A DNA stretch of 64,000 bases from Marsupella aquatica (Eukaryota > Marchantiophyta): assembly GCA_973895155.1 (NCBI GenBank), contig OZ316899.1:6696001-6760000 (forward strand), written 5' to 3'. The position numbers and the translations under genes were made by a program. The notes under the pieces are model-generated. The model saw nothing but the letters and a program-made list of their open reading frames with translations, did no database searches and was not told the origin of the DNA. This document shows positions 52,169 through 62,472 of the stretch, piece by piece; the stretch's first letter is position 1; each line of letters starts with the position of its first letter.

Positions 52169-54326
52169 GTTTTGCACCCTGTGATCCGACTTCATTGCCC
52201 CGGTGATTTTCTCTATCTCTATCCTCTACATTCAGCTTGCGGGTGGGTTTGTACTACCACTTTTACTATACGGTTCATCTCAGTGCCTTTTATGGAATGC
52301 TTTCTTGTTCTTCTACTCGGCATGGCATCATCCTGATTGCCCGTCGCTGTGACCAGCAACGGAAAGCGTAGACTCACGTTTGGATTCAGAGTCTAATCCA
52401 GAGTGTAAGGCTCTGAGCAGACCGTAATAGGAAGCCTGCCTGATTCTCTAGCCGATCTGATAGAGAGCCATCCCTGCAAAACCTGTTTGAGTGTGTTCCA
52501 GTGTTCTAGTGTTCAGCTTTTGAGTGGGCTTTTCGATGTTGTCCTCTGTCCTTTTGTGGGAAGTGGAAATTCCAAGCTAAGACATGAATTGCCTTTGATT
52601 TTGGCTTCAACGTAAGATCTTCATTGCTTCTTCCAAAGCTGTCGTGGCCGAGGTTCCCATTCAGCTCTGTTTCTCCATTTTTGTAGCCCAATGTGAAGCT
52701 CTGAACCTACCTTCTGCTGCACATTTCTCATGTGAGAGTTTAGCTTATTGTTTGTCTTCTGTCTTTTGTTTGTTATCATTCACGTCCATGTTTCTTCCTA
52801 TCAGGTTTGTTTGACTTGTCCTAGTTTGGGCTTTCCTTCTACTGCATTTGGTGGTTTGATTTGCCCTGCGCTGTGAGCACGCGTACAGTCTTGCAAAATT
52901 CCTTTAGAAATCTGGTCAGGTTTATTTGTGAGACAAGCAAATTGCCTTGTTACATCTGGTTCTCTATTACATGCCTTGTTGTCCCGTCCACTGTTTCCTG
53001 GAATTTTGTTTAAGTCGTCCAGAAGAGAATGGTGATTTCTTCTTCAATCAAACAAAACCCCACCCAACCACCACCCAAGAACGTGGGGTGCGCGCTTCTT
53101 AATCCTCCTCAAACTGGCCCCAAGTCTACTGAAACCCCATATATTACCCACCGGCACCATATATCCTGCTATGTTTGATCCTTTGGTCCCTTTTCTTTAA
53201 GTTGCTCTTCGCATTGTTGCTTCATGTGGCCTCAGCATAGCAGTTTGTATTTGTTGTTTCTTGTCCATGTATAATTTCACATTGACTGACAAGTCTGTAT
53301 TTCTGCCCGGCCATTTTAGATTTGGAGAGGAGACAGGGAAGGTTACCATTGTTCATTGTGCTTTTTTTCTCAACTGCTCAGTCGTTTGCTTTGCTATTCT
53401 TGCCAGTATGTTGTTGTCGGAGCTTGTAACTGCTAAGTCTGTTAATTGGTATTAAATTTTGGTATTTCATTTCATTGGTAGTACTTTGTTTCTCTGTTGT
53501 GCTGCATTGAATGCTCCTGTTGATTGTTGTGTGTTCCGTCATAGTTCCTGCTTTTAGATATTCGTTTGTAGAACAATTTCCGATAACACAATTTTGGTAT
53601 TACTTCAATCCAAAATTCTATGTAAAAAGACATGAAGTAGCCTTTGTGCTTAATTGCTATGTAGCATCTGACTTCATTTGATTTTGCTACTGCCTGAAAT
53701 TCATATCTCTTGCTTGAGTCCCACTTTGCTGGAGTTTTGTTGCTCTCTGTGCTTTGTTGTGCACATCAGGAGCGCAGGCATCTGAACACCATGATCAGAT
53801 CAGATCAGATCAGATCAGATCATGTCAGTATAGTGTGGATAGCAAGCGAAGGGTGTGTGCTGCATTTTGATATGGACAACCAAGTGTAGAGTTGACTCTT
53901 TGTGAATGTTTTAGCCTGTCTTGCCTTGAACTGGGCCATGGATGAATTGAGCTTGTGAGCAGTTTTTTTTCTTTCCCATCTTCCTGAAGCTTTGTCTGCT
54001 TTCTGCCACCTCAGTGGAGGTTCACTTGCAGAACACGACAACCAGTGAGTTTTCTCTTTGCTGCAACCTGCAAGGTGAGACTTTCGATCTTTCTGGATGA
54101 AAAAACAGGATCCAAATATGATTTATGTACATGTCCATAGGGAACATGGTTTTATATACATGCTCTTGGTCTTAGGAACTCAGCATGAAATATGTAGTTG
54201 GAACCAATTTAGTGAGTGGGAACTGATAAGTGCAGGTTGGTTGCTGTGGGCAAGGCAAGTCGACCTCTTGCTCGCCTTGCTCATCAAAGGACGTGAACAG
54301 AGGACATCACAACAAAAGCAACACTT
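52169..54326 (+). other. Non-coding part of the CACTA element after the LINE
   Basis: About 2.2 kb holds no gene I can support. It begins with the partner copies of the repeats seen at 47830-48200. It has T-rich stretches like introns or untranslated regions, and a third TTTGCTGGAGTTTTG unit near 53728. Confidence 0.4.
53793..53821 (+). repeat. GATCA pentanucleotide microsatellite
   Basis: There are nearly six perfect GATCA units. The repeat is rich in GATC sites and has no visible role. Confidence 0.85.
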
Positions 54327-54776
54327 ATGGTGAGGACCCGCAACGCTGAACATGTGCGGTTTGCACGCAAGGCAGAGATGTTGCACCTTGAGTATGTCAG
54401 ACTGGGGATCCTTCCAGCCCAGTCTGCATGGTACTTTGAGTACTCTGTTCTTGCCAGGAACAACTACAGCCGGCCTCTACCTGCTTCAGTACCCTTCCCG
54501 ACATCCTTGGTATTTGTGTCTCTTGTACATGACCCACCACAAATTAGGTGCCAAGGGTGTGTGCATAGTTGCCAATATGACTGTCCTGCCTGTAGGGCTT
54601 CTGGCCCAGAGTTGGATGACCGTTCTCTTGGATGTCGGTTTTTGCACAGAGCACAATGTATCATCTGGAACCACTCGCCATCCTGCAGTGTGCCTGGCGA
54701 TGTCACTTGTCCTGCCCTCCCAGACCCCAACACCGGTGCCTTTGGTGTCTACACATGTTTGGATCACACGCTCTAG
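54327..54776 (+). CDS. Small Cys-rich ORF of unknown function
   Basis: The frame is 149 aa from ATG 54327. The second half is rich in Cys and His (RCQGCVHSCQYDCPACRAS, then CRFLHRAQC, CSVPGDVTC, CLDH), which suggests zinc binding. The first half reads RFARKAEMLHLEYVRLGI. I do not recognise the family. Another frame (54352-54819) is also open, so the coding frame is not certain. It lies upstream of the PHD gene on the same strand and could be an exon of a longer gene. Confidence 0.35.
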   Translation: MVRTRNAEHVRFARKAEMLHLEYVRLGILPAQSAWYFEYSVLARNNYSRPLPASVPFPTSLVFVSLVHDPPQIRCQGCVHSCQYDCPACRASGPELDDRSLGCRFLHRAQCIIWNHSPSCSVPGDVTCPALPDPNTGAFGVYTCLDHTL

Positions 54777-55442
54777 AGGACAACTTGTCTCACCGCATGC
54801 ACAGACCAGAGACCATTGACCTATAACTTAACACTCTGACTTGAACAGAGAGGATATTTACTTAAAATTTTGAATTATGAGCAATTTTGGGTCCAGGGTT
54901 TAGGGTCAACAGTACATAACTTATCCTATTATGGCTGCACTAAGTACAATATCCTAATTTAAGAGGCTAGCAAGCTCACTTAAAAGTCTCCTTTCAAAGA
55001 CTGGAATTAATGGGCCATGTGATAACCTGGAAAAAGTGATTTATGCCTAACTTATTTGTCTCATTCACTATCATAGCCTATTTAGGATGTATAAATTACA
55101 ACCCTGATCACACTGCTTGATACCAATCCTGTTCAAAAAATGCCTGTTTTACATGTCACGACTATTGTATGTGATTCAAATGCATTAAATCTTGTTGCAG
55201 ATCTCCTTTGGTGAATCATAGCCACAAAATTGAGGTGTAGGTGGAGCTATTGTACTAGGGGATCAGTTTTCAGAGTGGGCTCAACAAACCAAAAAGTATG
55301 TCTACTCTGCACATGTGTGTGAACATTCATTGCAGTAGCAATTGCCACTCTAGTCTATATGCTACACTGTACTTTTTGTACATTGCTAAATTGTAATGTC
55401 TGTGCACTCTGCTAAATTGTACTATCTGTCTCATGCGTAGGC
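54777..55442 (+). other. Intergenic or intronic stretch before the PHD gene
   Basis: The 666 bp are AT-rich. CATGCGTAG just before the PHD ATG could be a splice acceptor, in which case the PHD ORF is a downstream exon. Confidence 0.4.
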
Positions 55443-56122
55443 ATGGCACGCCCTAAAATCCGAGCCAAGAAGCGGGGGACAGAGGTGAGCAACACAGGTG
55501 TAGTTGGGCCAGATGGTAGTAACTTCTCTGCAAGTCAGATTTTCCAGAAGGCAGCTCATTGTTGTGCCATTTGTGACGATGGTGGGGGCTTAGCCATATG
55601 TGAGGGCCCTTGCATGAGGCATTTCCACTCAACCCGGAGTCTGACCTTGCTGCAGAAAACAACTGTCCAGGGGTGGGCCTCCCGTCAGCACACCAGGGAG
55701 GCTGGATGTGCACTGATTGTTTGGAGAAGCAGGCTAAGTGTGCACAATGTGGGAAGTTGGGGTCTTATGAGGGCTCTGTTGATGCTCCACCACTTGTTAG
55801 GAAATGCCCTGACAGATATTGTGTGAGGTTCTTTTGTTTTTCATGTTTGCCCGATCTTGCCACAGTTTGCCCACTTCATAAGTGCAAGGCATGTGGTCAG
55901 CACGATGAAGATTTCTGGGTGGACATAGTCCACTGTGTTAGGTGTCCCACCATGTGGCACTTTCATTGTTTGAAGGAGCGTCAAGCAGAAGGCTATGCTT
56001 GTGACAGACACATCTATGATCACTCTGCACATGGTGTTGATCGATGGATCTTCTATTGTCATCGCCATGCCATAGATCCTACTTTGCACACTCCCATTAG
56101 AGATCACATTTCTTGGCTTTGA
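55443..56122 (+). pseudogene. EDM2-like PHD-finger gene with one frameshift
   Basis: The ATG at 55443 begins MARPKIRAKKRGTE. The first PHD zinc ligands are CAICDDGGGLAICEGPCMRH. A one-base loss or two-base gain near 55630 moves the frame. The continuation reads WMCTDCLEKQAKCAQCGKLG, FFCFSCLPDLATVCPLHKC, KACGQHDEDFWVDIVHCVRC, MWHFHCLKER and HTPIRDHISWL, ending in TGA at 56122. The order of zinc fingers and the final TPIRDHI motif match the PHD region of plant EDM2, a chromatin factor that binds silenced, transposon-containing introns. The SET-like and other EDM2 domains are absent. The break makes it a pseudogene unless it is a sequencing error. Confidence 0.72.
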
Positions 56123-56717
56123 ACCTGAATAATGTACATGCATAGTGCACCTGATGTGGATACCTTGGAGATTGCAGACATTCCAATTTTGAGAAGGACC
56201 TCTGTAGGAGAGGATGCTTAGGCAACAAGTACCCTAAGTTCATTACTTGTTCCTGGGTACATGCCTTCAAAAACTCCCCTTAAGCCTTCTAGGACCTTTT
56301 TTAACTCTGCAATCATTTTGATCACGACTTACATGGCACTGCTTAAATTAAATCAGGACTTCTCATTATGAGCATATAAGTTACAAGGCTATTTAATTTG
56401 CGAAAATTCCCTTAAAGTGTACCAACATTTTGTATTCTCATTGAATGTCTGCCCATTTACAACATCTGTATGTGGCATCACAAAACAATTGCACTTGTCA
56501 CCTTCAATATTGTGAAGGCACATATTCAAACTATGAGGTGCATGCTTGTAGGTGTCTAGTACGTTTGTCCCAATATTTCTCCCGTTTGGAATTGGAGCAG
56601 AGACTCACCAGACGACTGGACTTGACCAAGTTATAAACGCAGCATTTTAAGGGCCCTCCGATTATCAGGTGAACGCATTATCTTCCGGTCTGCAGTGATT
56701 AGGTGGCCCGTGTGTAC
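56123..56717 (+). other. Spacer between the PHD and BRCT genes
   Basis: About 600 bp contain a 63-codon ORF at 56445-56636 without recognisable features. TGATTAG just before the BRCT region could be a splice acceptor. Confidence 0.35.
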
Positions 56718-57566
56718 ATGGCCTCTAGGAAACGTACAAAGGTTGACCACCCGCCTATGTTGGCTGGAATCAAAGCCATTTTGATTCCTGGCCACTATGG
56801 GTTCACCCAAGTGAGTTGGCCAATCGTACAAAAACGATTTTCAGAGTTCCATGGGACTGAAGTCAAGGACATCACTCCACAGACTACACATGTTGTTGCG
56901 GGGACATGGCTGGATGTGATGAACAAGTGGTCATGGTCCTTCGTTGATTCTGCCATTACCAACCAAGGTCTAAAAGTAGTTGAAGTCTCTTGGCTGACTG
57001 ATTCTGTTAAACATAGGTGTGTACAGAGTACTGAGCAATATGAGTTGTGGGAGAGTGAGGAGGCCACTGCAGAGGCTTTGGCTGAAAAGGAAGCCTATGA
57101 AGCAGCGGCAGAGAAACCCAACTTTGCTTCTGTCCAATATGGACCTGTTGTCAACATAGGACACCATCCTATGCGTGCAGATGCTATATTGAATGAGCAT
57201 GGCAAGGAGAGAAATACCATTATGAAGGGGTTCAGTGTGGTATTTGCAGAAGAAGGAATTGGGGAGACTAAGTGCAGACTGTACAAGTCCATAGTTGTTG
57301 AGCTAGGTGGGACAGTGGAAGAGAGTCTAACAGAAACCTCCACTCATGTTGTAGGTCTGTCATACATGAAGATATGCAGAAAATTCTTTAAGACAATAGT
57401 GCGTGATTTTGTCATGAACAACAATCTTTGGGTGCTTTCCCCTGATTGGCTTCTGGAATCAGCAGCTAGAGGGAAGCGACAGAATGCTTGGGACTTTGAT
57501 ATTTTTGAGGCCTGGCCCTCCAAGATTCAGCGGAGATGTATGCTTAGCAAAGGTGGGAGAGAGTGA
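56718..57566 (+). CDS. Twin-BRCT-domain protein
   Basis: I chose ATG 56718 (MASRKRTKVDHPP), the first ATG of the open frame; the product is 282 aa. BRCT 1 is about residues 13-105, with TTHVVAGTWLDVMNKW and VVEVSWLTDSVKHR, the conserved W near the domain end. BRCT 2 is about 175-265, with GGTVEESLTETSTHVVG and LWVLSPDWLLESAARGKR. A charged linker rich in Glu and Ala joins them. Tandem BRCTs usually bind phosphopeptides in DNA-damage responses. No other domain is present, so it is not a full BRCA1- or TopBP1-like protein. The frame is intact, suggesting selection or youth. It is on the same strand as the transposase and 1 kb upstream of it. Confidence 0.75.
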   Translation: MASRKRTKVDHPPMLAGIKAILIPGHYGFTQVSWPIVQKRFSEFHGTEVKDITPQTTHVVAGTWLDVMNKWSWSFVDSAITNQGLKVVEVSWLTDSVKHRCVQSTEQYELWESEEATAEALAEKEAYEAAAEKPNFASVQYGPVVNIGHHPMRADAILNEHGKERNTIMKGFSVVFAEEGIGETKCRLYKSIVVELGGTVEESLTETSTHVVGLSYMKICRKFFKTIVRDFVMNNNLWVLSPDWLLESAARGKRQNAWDFDIFEAWPSKIQRRCMLSKGGRE

Positions 57567-57742
57567 GGAGTAGGAGTCCCTCATATTTTTGTATAAATCA
57601 CAATTTTGTAATAAATATGATCCTTGAACTAACTCATCTTGTCATGGTTGGTCGCAGTTGAAGTGATTGTTGTTTCCTGCTGCGTGGGGTGTGACTGTGA
57701 ATCTACTTGCTGGGCTCTGTTTGGCTGAAGACTTTGGTGGGT

Positions 57743-58276
57743 ATGCTGCCTCTCCCAGACCGTCAGGCCCTATGTAGGGTCCTCCTACGGGTTGCATCGT
57801 GCATGGCTACTGCTTGGGCTTACTTGTGTGGATTGGTAACCAGACAGAGTGTAGCTCCATCCGAGATAATGCCTGCAGACCTTGGATGTGTTGTGAATGC
57901 TGTGGTGAATGAGGATGCACAGTCGGAAGAGGACATTTACTTTTCAGCAGATGAGTTAGACAAGCACGATGCTGTAGGTGGTTCCTTGTTGCCTGATTTG
58001 GCAGATGATATAGTTCTTACACATGTCTGGCCGAGGGTTCTTGTGGTGTCTGGCGCACAAGATATCTGCAAATATAGACTAATTAGTACCCAGTGGAGGG
58101 ACTTGGTAGCAACATGTGCACCATGGAGGGCACTGCTGCCACTGCTTGTAGGCATGGATCGAAGACCACCATGGCATGAGCAGGGTTTAGACCTTGATGA
58201 CTTAATGTACATGCCTGAGTACCTCAGGGCTGAGTGGCATCGACAACAGGATTGGTATCCGTATTTGATGTGGTAG
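57743..58276 (+). CDS. F-box-like protein
   Basis: The first ATG of the frame is 57743 (MLPLPDRQALCRVLLRVA); the product is 177 aa. An F-box-like motif is at about residues 83-130: LLPDLADDIVLTHVWPRVL, then ICKYRLISTQWRDLVATCAP, with the L-P-D, the I-W-P-R-L and the S-x-x-W-R positions of F-boxes. An acidic segment precedes it. No LRR, Kelch or WD repeats follow, and the C-terminus (DRRPPWHEQGLDLDDLMYMP) is unknown. F-box proteins recruit targets to SCF ubiquitin ligases. The assignment rests on motif spacing only. Confidence 0.5.
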   Translation: MLPLPDRQALCRVLLRVASCMATAWAYLCGLVTRQSVAPSEIMPADLGCVVNAVVNEDAQSEEDIYFSADELDKHDAVGGSLLPDLADDIVLTHVWPRVLVVSGAQDICKYRLISTQWRDLVATCAPWRALLPLLVGMDRRPPWHEQGLDLDDLMYMPEYLRAEWHRQQDWYPYLMW

Positions 58277-58594
58277 TAAGATGAGGACATCTCACACCGG
58301 TCTCGCACCTGGCACCTGTGTCTATGACTATACATGATTGGACTCTGATATGGTCATGGATGTACGTGTAGAGGCAGTACATGTGAGGACAGCGGAGGAG
58401 TTGACACCCTCAAACATTTAGGAATTTTGTCTCATTCACTTGAGAATAGGTACATGACTCAGGCACCTATATTTTTTGTTTTTTTGGAACGTTACGTATT
58501 TTGGCAAGTACAGTCAGGGGTGAAATCCTTAACAGGAAGTGTATTTTTCACTTGCATAATAAAATGACAGGGTGCTGAGTGCGTGTGTATAGTG
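58277..58594 (+). promoter_or_regulatory. Spacer upstream of the transposase gene
   Basis: The 318 bp without an ORF should include the 5' untranslated region, and possibly a promoter, of the tnp2-type gene. No clear TATA box is visible. Confidence 0.35.
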
Positions 58595-61500
58595 ATGGCT
58601 CCAAGGTTGCCTCTTCACAACCCATTTAGGATTAGGCATCATGATTCTAAATTGTGGATGCGTGAACAAGCCCGGGCCGCCCAAGGTAGGAGTAGGAGGA
58701 TGAGATGCCCATGCACACAGTGCCAAGGATTCAAGTCGTTGAGTTTGAACACTGTGCACCTTCACCTGCTGCGGCATGAAAGGCACCCTCGGTGGAGGGT
58801 TTGGAATGTACCAGCAGAAGAAGACTCCTCTGATGAAGAGTGGAGAGCTGACTTTGTGGATTCTAATACAGCTAGGCGTAGAGACTACGTAGAGCAGGAC
58901 ATAGACTGTGCAGAGGATGGTCCTGGGGTCCAACATGAGAACATGGATGACCAAGATGGAGATGTAGAGGCAGTCACTGAGGACGGTGGGATGGATGTCC
59001 CAAGAATGGTTCAAGAGATTTTTGAAGACCTTGATGCTTTTTACGACACAGTGGAATCAGAAGAGGACAATGAACCGCAGCCACACATTGGCGATGGCCA
59101 AGCTGAACCTGACTTTGACATTGGGGAAGGTGCAGCAGAGAGGGAGTGGGTGTTTGGGGGCCCAAAACACATCAAAGAAGCTTGCATTCCTATCTACGAG
59201 GGGTCGAACTGCTCCAAGCTGGGTTTTGTCGTGTTGTTGTTGAACATCTGTGGCAATCACAATGTTCCCAATATATTTGTGACAGAGTTGTTGACCTTCT
59301 TGCGCCGAAATGTGTTACCAGATGGTAATTCAATTCCAAAAAATATGTACGAGGCTAGGAAATTGATGTCTAACCTTGGGCTAAACTATGTGTCTATTGA
59401 CGCATGCCCTGATGGGTGTGTTCTCTTTCGCAAAGAGCATGCAGATAAATTGACATGCCCTCATTGTGGTAAGCACAGGTACAAGAATGTAGGGAAATGT
59501 ACACACCCTGCCAAGGTTCTTCGTCATTTTCCTCTCATTCCTAGACTACAACGTCTGTTTAGATGCCCTGCCATTTCCAAGCTGATGACATGGACTTTTG
59601 ATAACAAGAGCAGTGATGGCCTGCAGCGTCACATTGGAGATTCCAACCATTGGAAATTTGTTGATGAGAGGTGGCCACAGTTTGCTGCAGAGAAGCGGAA
59701 CTTTCGATTTGGTCTATCACTGGATGGAGTAAACCCATTTGGAGACAAAAACAACCGTTATTCATGTTGGCCGGTTACGCTGCTAAATTACAACCTTCCC
59801 CCATGGATGACTACAAAGAGGTTTTTTGTCATGATGGTGCTGTTAATCCCTGGACCAGCTTCTGTGACCGAGCAATTCATAGATATCATGTTGGCTCCAG
59901 CAGTGGAAGAGTGGAAGACTTTGTGGATAGAAGGGGTGTTAACCCATGATGTTCTGAAGGGGCTTCTTCGACCCAGCCCCTTTAGACTGCATGCAATTTG
60001 TTTGCTGGATATAGCAGATTACCCAGGCCATGGCATCATATCTGGACGAGTGACAAAGGGCTATGTGGGGTGCACACCATGTGGGAAAAATGTGACAAGT
60101 GAGTGGTCGCATGCCCTGCACAGTATGAAATTTCAGGGGCATAGAAGGTATCTGCCTGTTGATCATCCTTACAGGCACACACGGTCTCAAATTGCACACT
60201 TCAACAACAAAACAGAGCTTCGTGGCCCACCACAGAGGGTCACCAGAGAGCAAGTCCTGAGGTGGGCAGCCAGGAAGGCTGATTGGGACAAGAGAAGTGC
60301 CACTGATCGAGAACCTGAGGATCCAGTGGTGAAACACGGTGTGAAAAGACAGACCTTGATGGACTTGGAGTTGGAGTACTGGAGGGTAATGTACTTAGCC
60401 TCCAGCCCCTGTATGATTGCAATTTTAGATTGGAGCAATGGTGGATTGATGTTGGTTACAATCCTCCTCTGTGGTTAATTAGTGTTTCTGTTGTTGAATT
60501 CTTTGCTTTGTGGAGTGCAGGAATTCGAGCCCAGCAAACACAATGTGGACGTCATGCACATTGAGAAAAATATTTGTGAGAGCTTGCTGAAGTTCTTGTC
60601 GGGTGAGAAAGATACAGGAGCAGTTCGAGCTGATATGCAACAGAAGGGGATTCGCCCTCACCTTTGGTTGAAGCCCCATGCAAGCAATCCCAATGTACTT
60701 CTCAAGTTCCAAGCTCCCTATGTGTGCACACAGGATGAATGGAAGACATTCTTGTATAGATTGAGCTGTCTGAAAGTGCCCTCTGGCTATGCTGGTGCCT
60801 TCAAGAAGCATATTACAAAGAATAAACTTGGCAGTATGAAAACACATGACTACCATGTGTTGATGCAGCACATTCTGCCCCTATGCCTCAGAGGTCTCAT
60901 GCAGAAACCAGTCCGTAATGTCATTCTTCGACTGTGCAATGTATTTTGCCGTATATGTGTGAAAGTGTGGGATCCCCAAGGATTGGAGCAGTTGAAGCAG
61001 GATGCTGCTTATGTCCTCTGTGACTTGGAGATATACTTCCCCCCTGCTTTCTTTGATGTTATGACTCATCTCCTAATCCATGTGGTAGAAGAGCTAGGGC
61101 AGTATGGGCCAGTCAGTACCAGATGGATGTACCCTATGGAGCGATACATGAAGTTGTTGAAAGGTCATGTGAGAACATACTACAGGCCAGAGGCTTCCAT
61201 GGCATTGGGGTACATTAAGGATGAGACGTTGGGATTCCTAACAGAGTACATGGCTGGGTCTGGTGAAGCTATGACAAGAGTTTGGAAATCTGGTGAAGAT
61301 GATGGAGTGAGTGGCGAGGTTGTTGAAGGTGTGGGACGTGCTGTTCAGCTGCCTGTTGCGATTCGAGACAAGGCTCATTCATATGTGCTGGCAAACACAG
61401 AGCCTATGCAACCATGGTGGAGGTGAGTGATTGAATTGACTTGCCTTTGTTGTGATGCTTCTTGTCTGTTCCAAGGGTGATCTTAGGTTGTCATGTGTTG

Positions 61501-62295
61501 TTTAGACCTAACTATGCCTGTACCTCATATTGCAGGGAATATGATATGCAAAAAGCTGCACACTCTGGGCAGCAGGATCCCTTCCCACAGTTCGAGCAGT
61601 GGATTCGGGTGACAATTCGAGAGCATAGTAGACATCACCCAGATATGGAGAAGGATTTGTATCTTCTATCTGTGCCACCACGATTGTCTATTCTGACCTA
61701 CAAACGGATGAGAGCTTATGGAAATCATTATCGAGTGAGGGATGAGCAGGGTGACCATTGTGTATCATATGATTGTGGTTTGATTTCTGTGTTTGAGCAG
61801 AGAACCTTTGAAGAACAGAGGGGGTGGATGAAGATGGGTTACGTGGGGGAGTTGACCGACATTTGGGTGTTGAATTATGATAACACAAGTGTCCCAGTGA
61901 TATTGATGAAGGGATCATGGGTGAAATCAGAGTGGCAGAGACCAAGGGCCACCATGAAGCGTGATCATGATGGGTTCTTGTTGGCCAATTTTAGGTCCAG
62001 AGTACCAGAATGGTCTGAGCCTTTTGTTTTCCCTAGCCAAGTTGAACAGGCTTTCTTTGCAGATGTGGAGGAGTCACATGGCTGGAGGGTGGTATGCCAT
62101 AGCCAAGCACGGAACAGGCGGATGGATGGAAGTAAAGTAGAGTTCAGTTTGGATGACCATGCTACATTCGAGCATCCTAGTCATGAGACTGTACTTCCAA
62201 CTCGGGCAGGGACTGACTACATCCCCTTAACATTGAGAGAGACATATGATGAACCTGGGCAAATGGAATATGATGAGGTTGATGATTTGCAATAG
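58595..62295 (+). CDS. CACTA tnp2/TNPD-type transposase, three exons
   Basis: The exons are 58595-60385, 60521-61422 and 61536-62295, with GT-AG introns of 135 and 113 bp. All phases join and give about 1150 aa ending at TAG. The start is the ATG MAPRLPLHNPFRIRHH. The domains are: a transposase-associated zinc motif (CPCTQC with downstream His pair) at about 35-75; Transposase_21/tnp2 at about 268-500 (KLTCPHCGKHRYK, FGLSLDGVNPFGDKNNRYS, LLDIADYPGHG); DUF4218 at about 605-840 (VDVMHIEKNICESLLKFL, STRWMYPMERYMKLLKGH); and DUF4216 at about 960-1040 (GWMKMGYVGELTDIWVLNYD). The Asp in LSLDGVNPF and in LLDIADYP are likely catalytic. It should cut and join the element ends. It appears intact. Confidence 0.93.
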
Positions 62296-62472
62296 GCAAC
62301 AGCTGGCGATTGGCAAGTATGAGGTTGAGGATGACTACCTGCACAGAGTCACAGAACGGGAATTGCTGCCTGGAATGATGTTTAGGATAGTTGGATATGC
62401 ATGAAATTGATTGATACTTTGAATTTAGTGTGCTGATTCTCCCTGTTTGGTTGTGGGTGCTGTGCAGAAGCT

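Noticed and set aside
54352-54819. 155-codon alternative frame overlapping the Cys-rich ORF
   Set aside because: It is hydrophobic without an ordered pattern, while the overlapping frame has regular Cys and His spacing. Neither is certain, and I kept only the better one.
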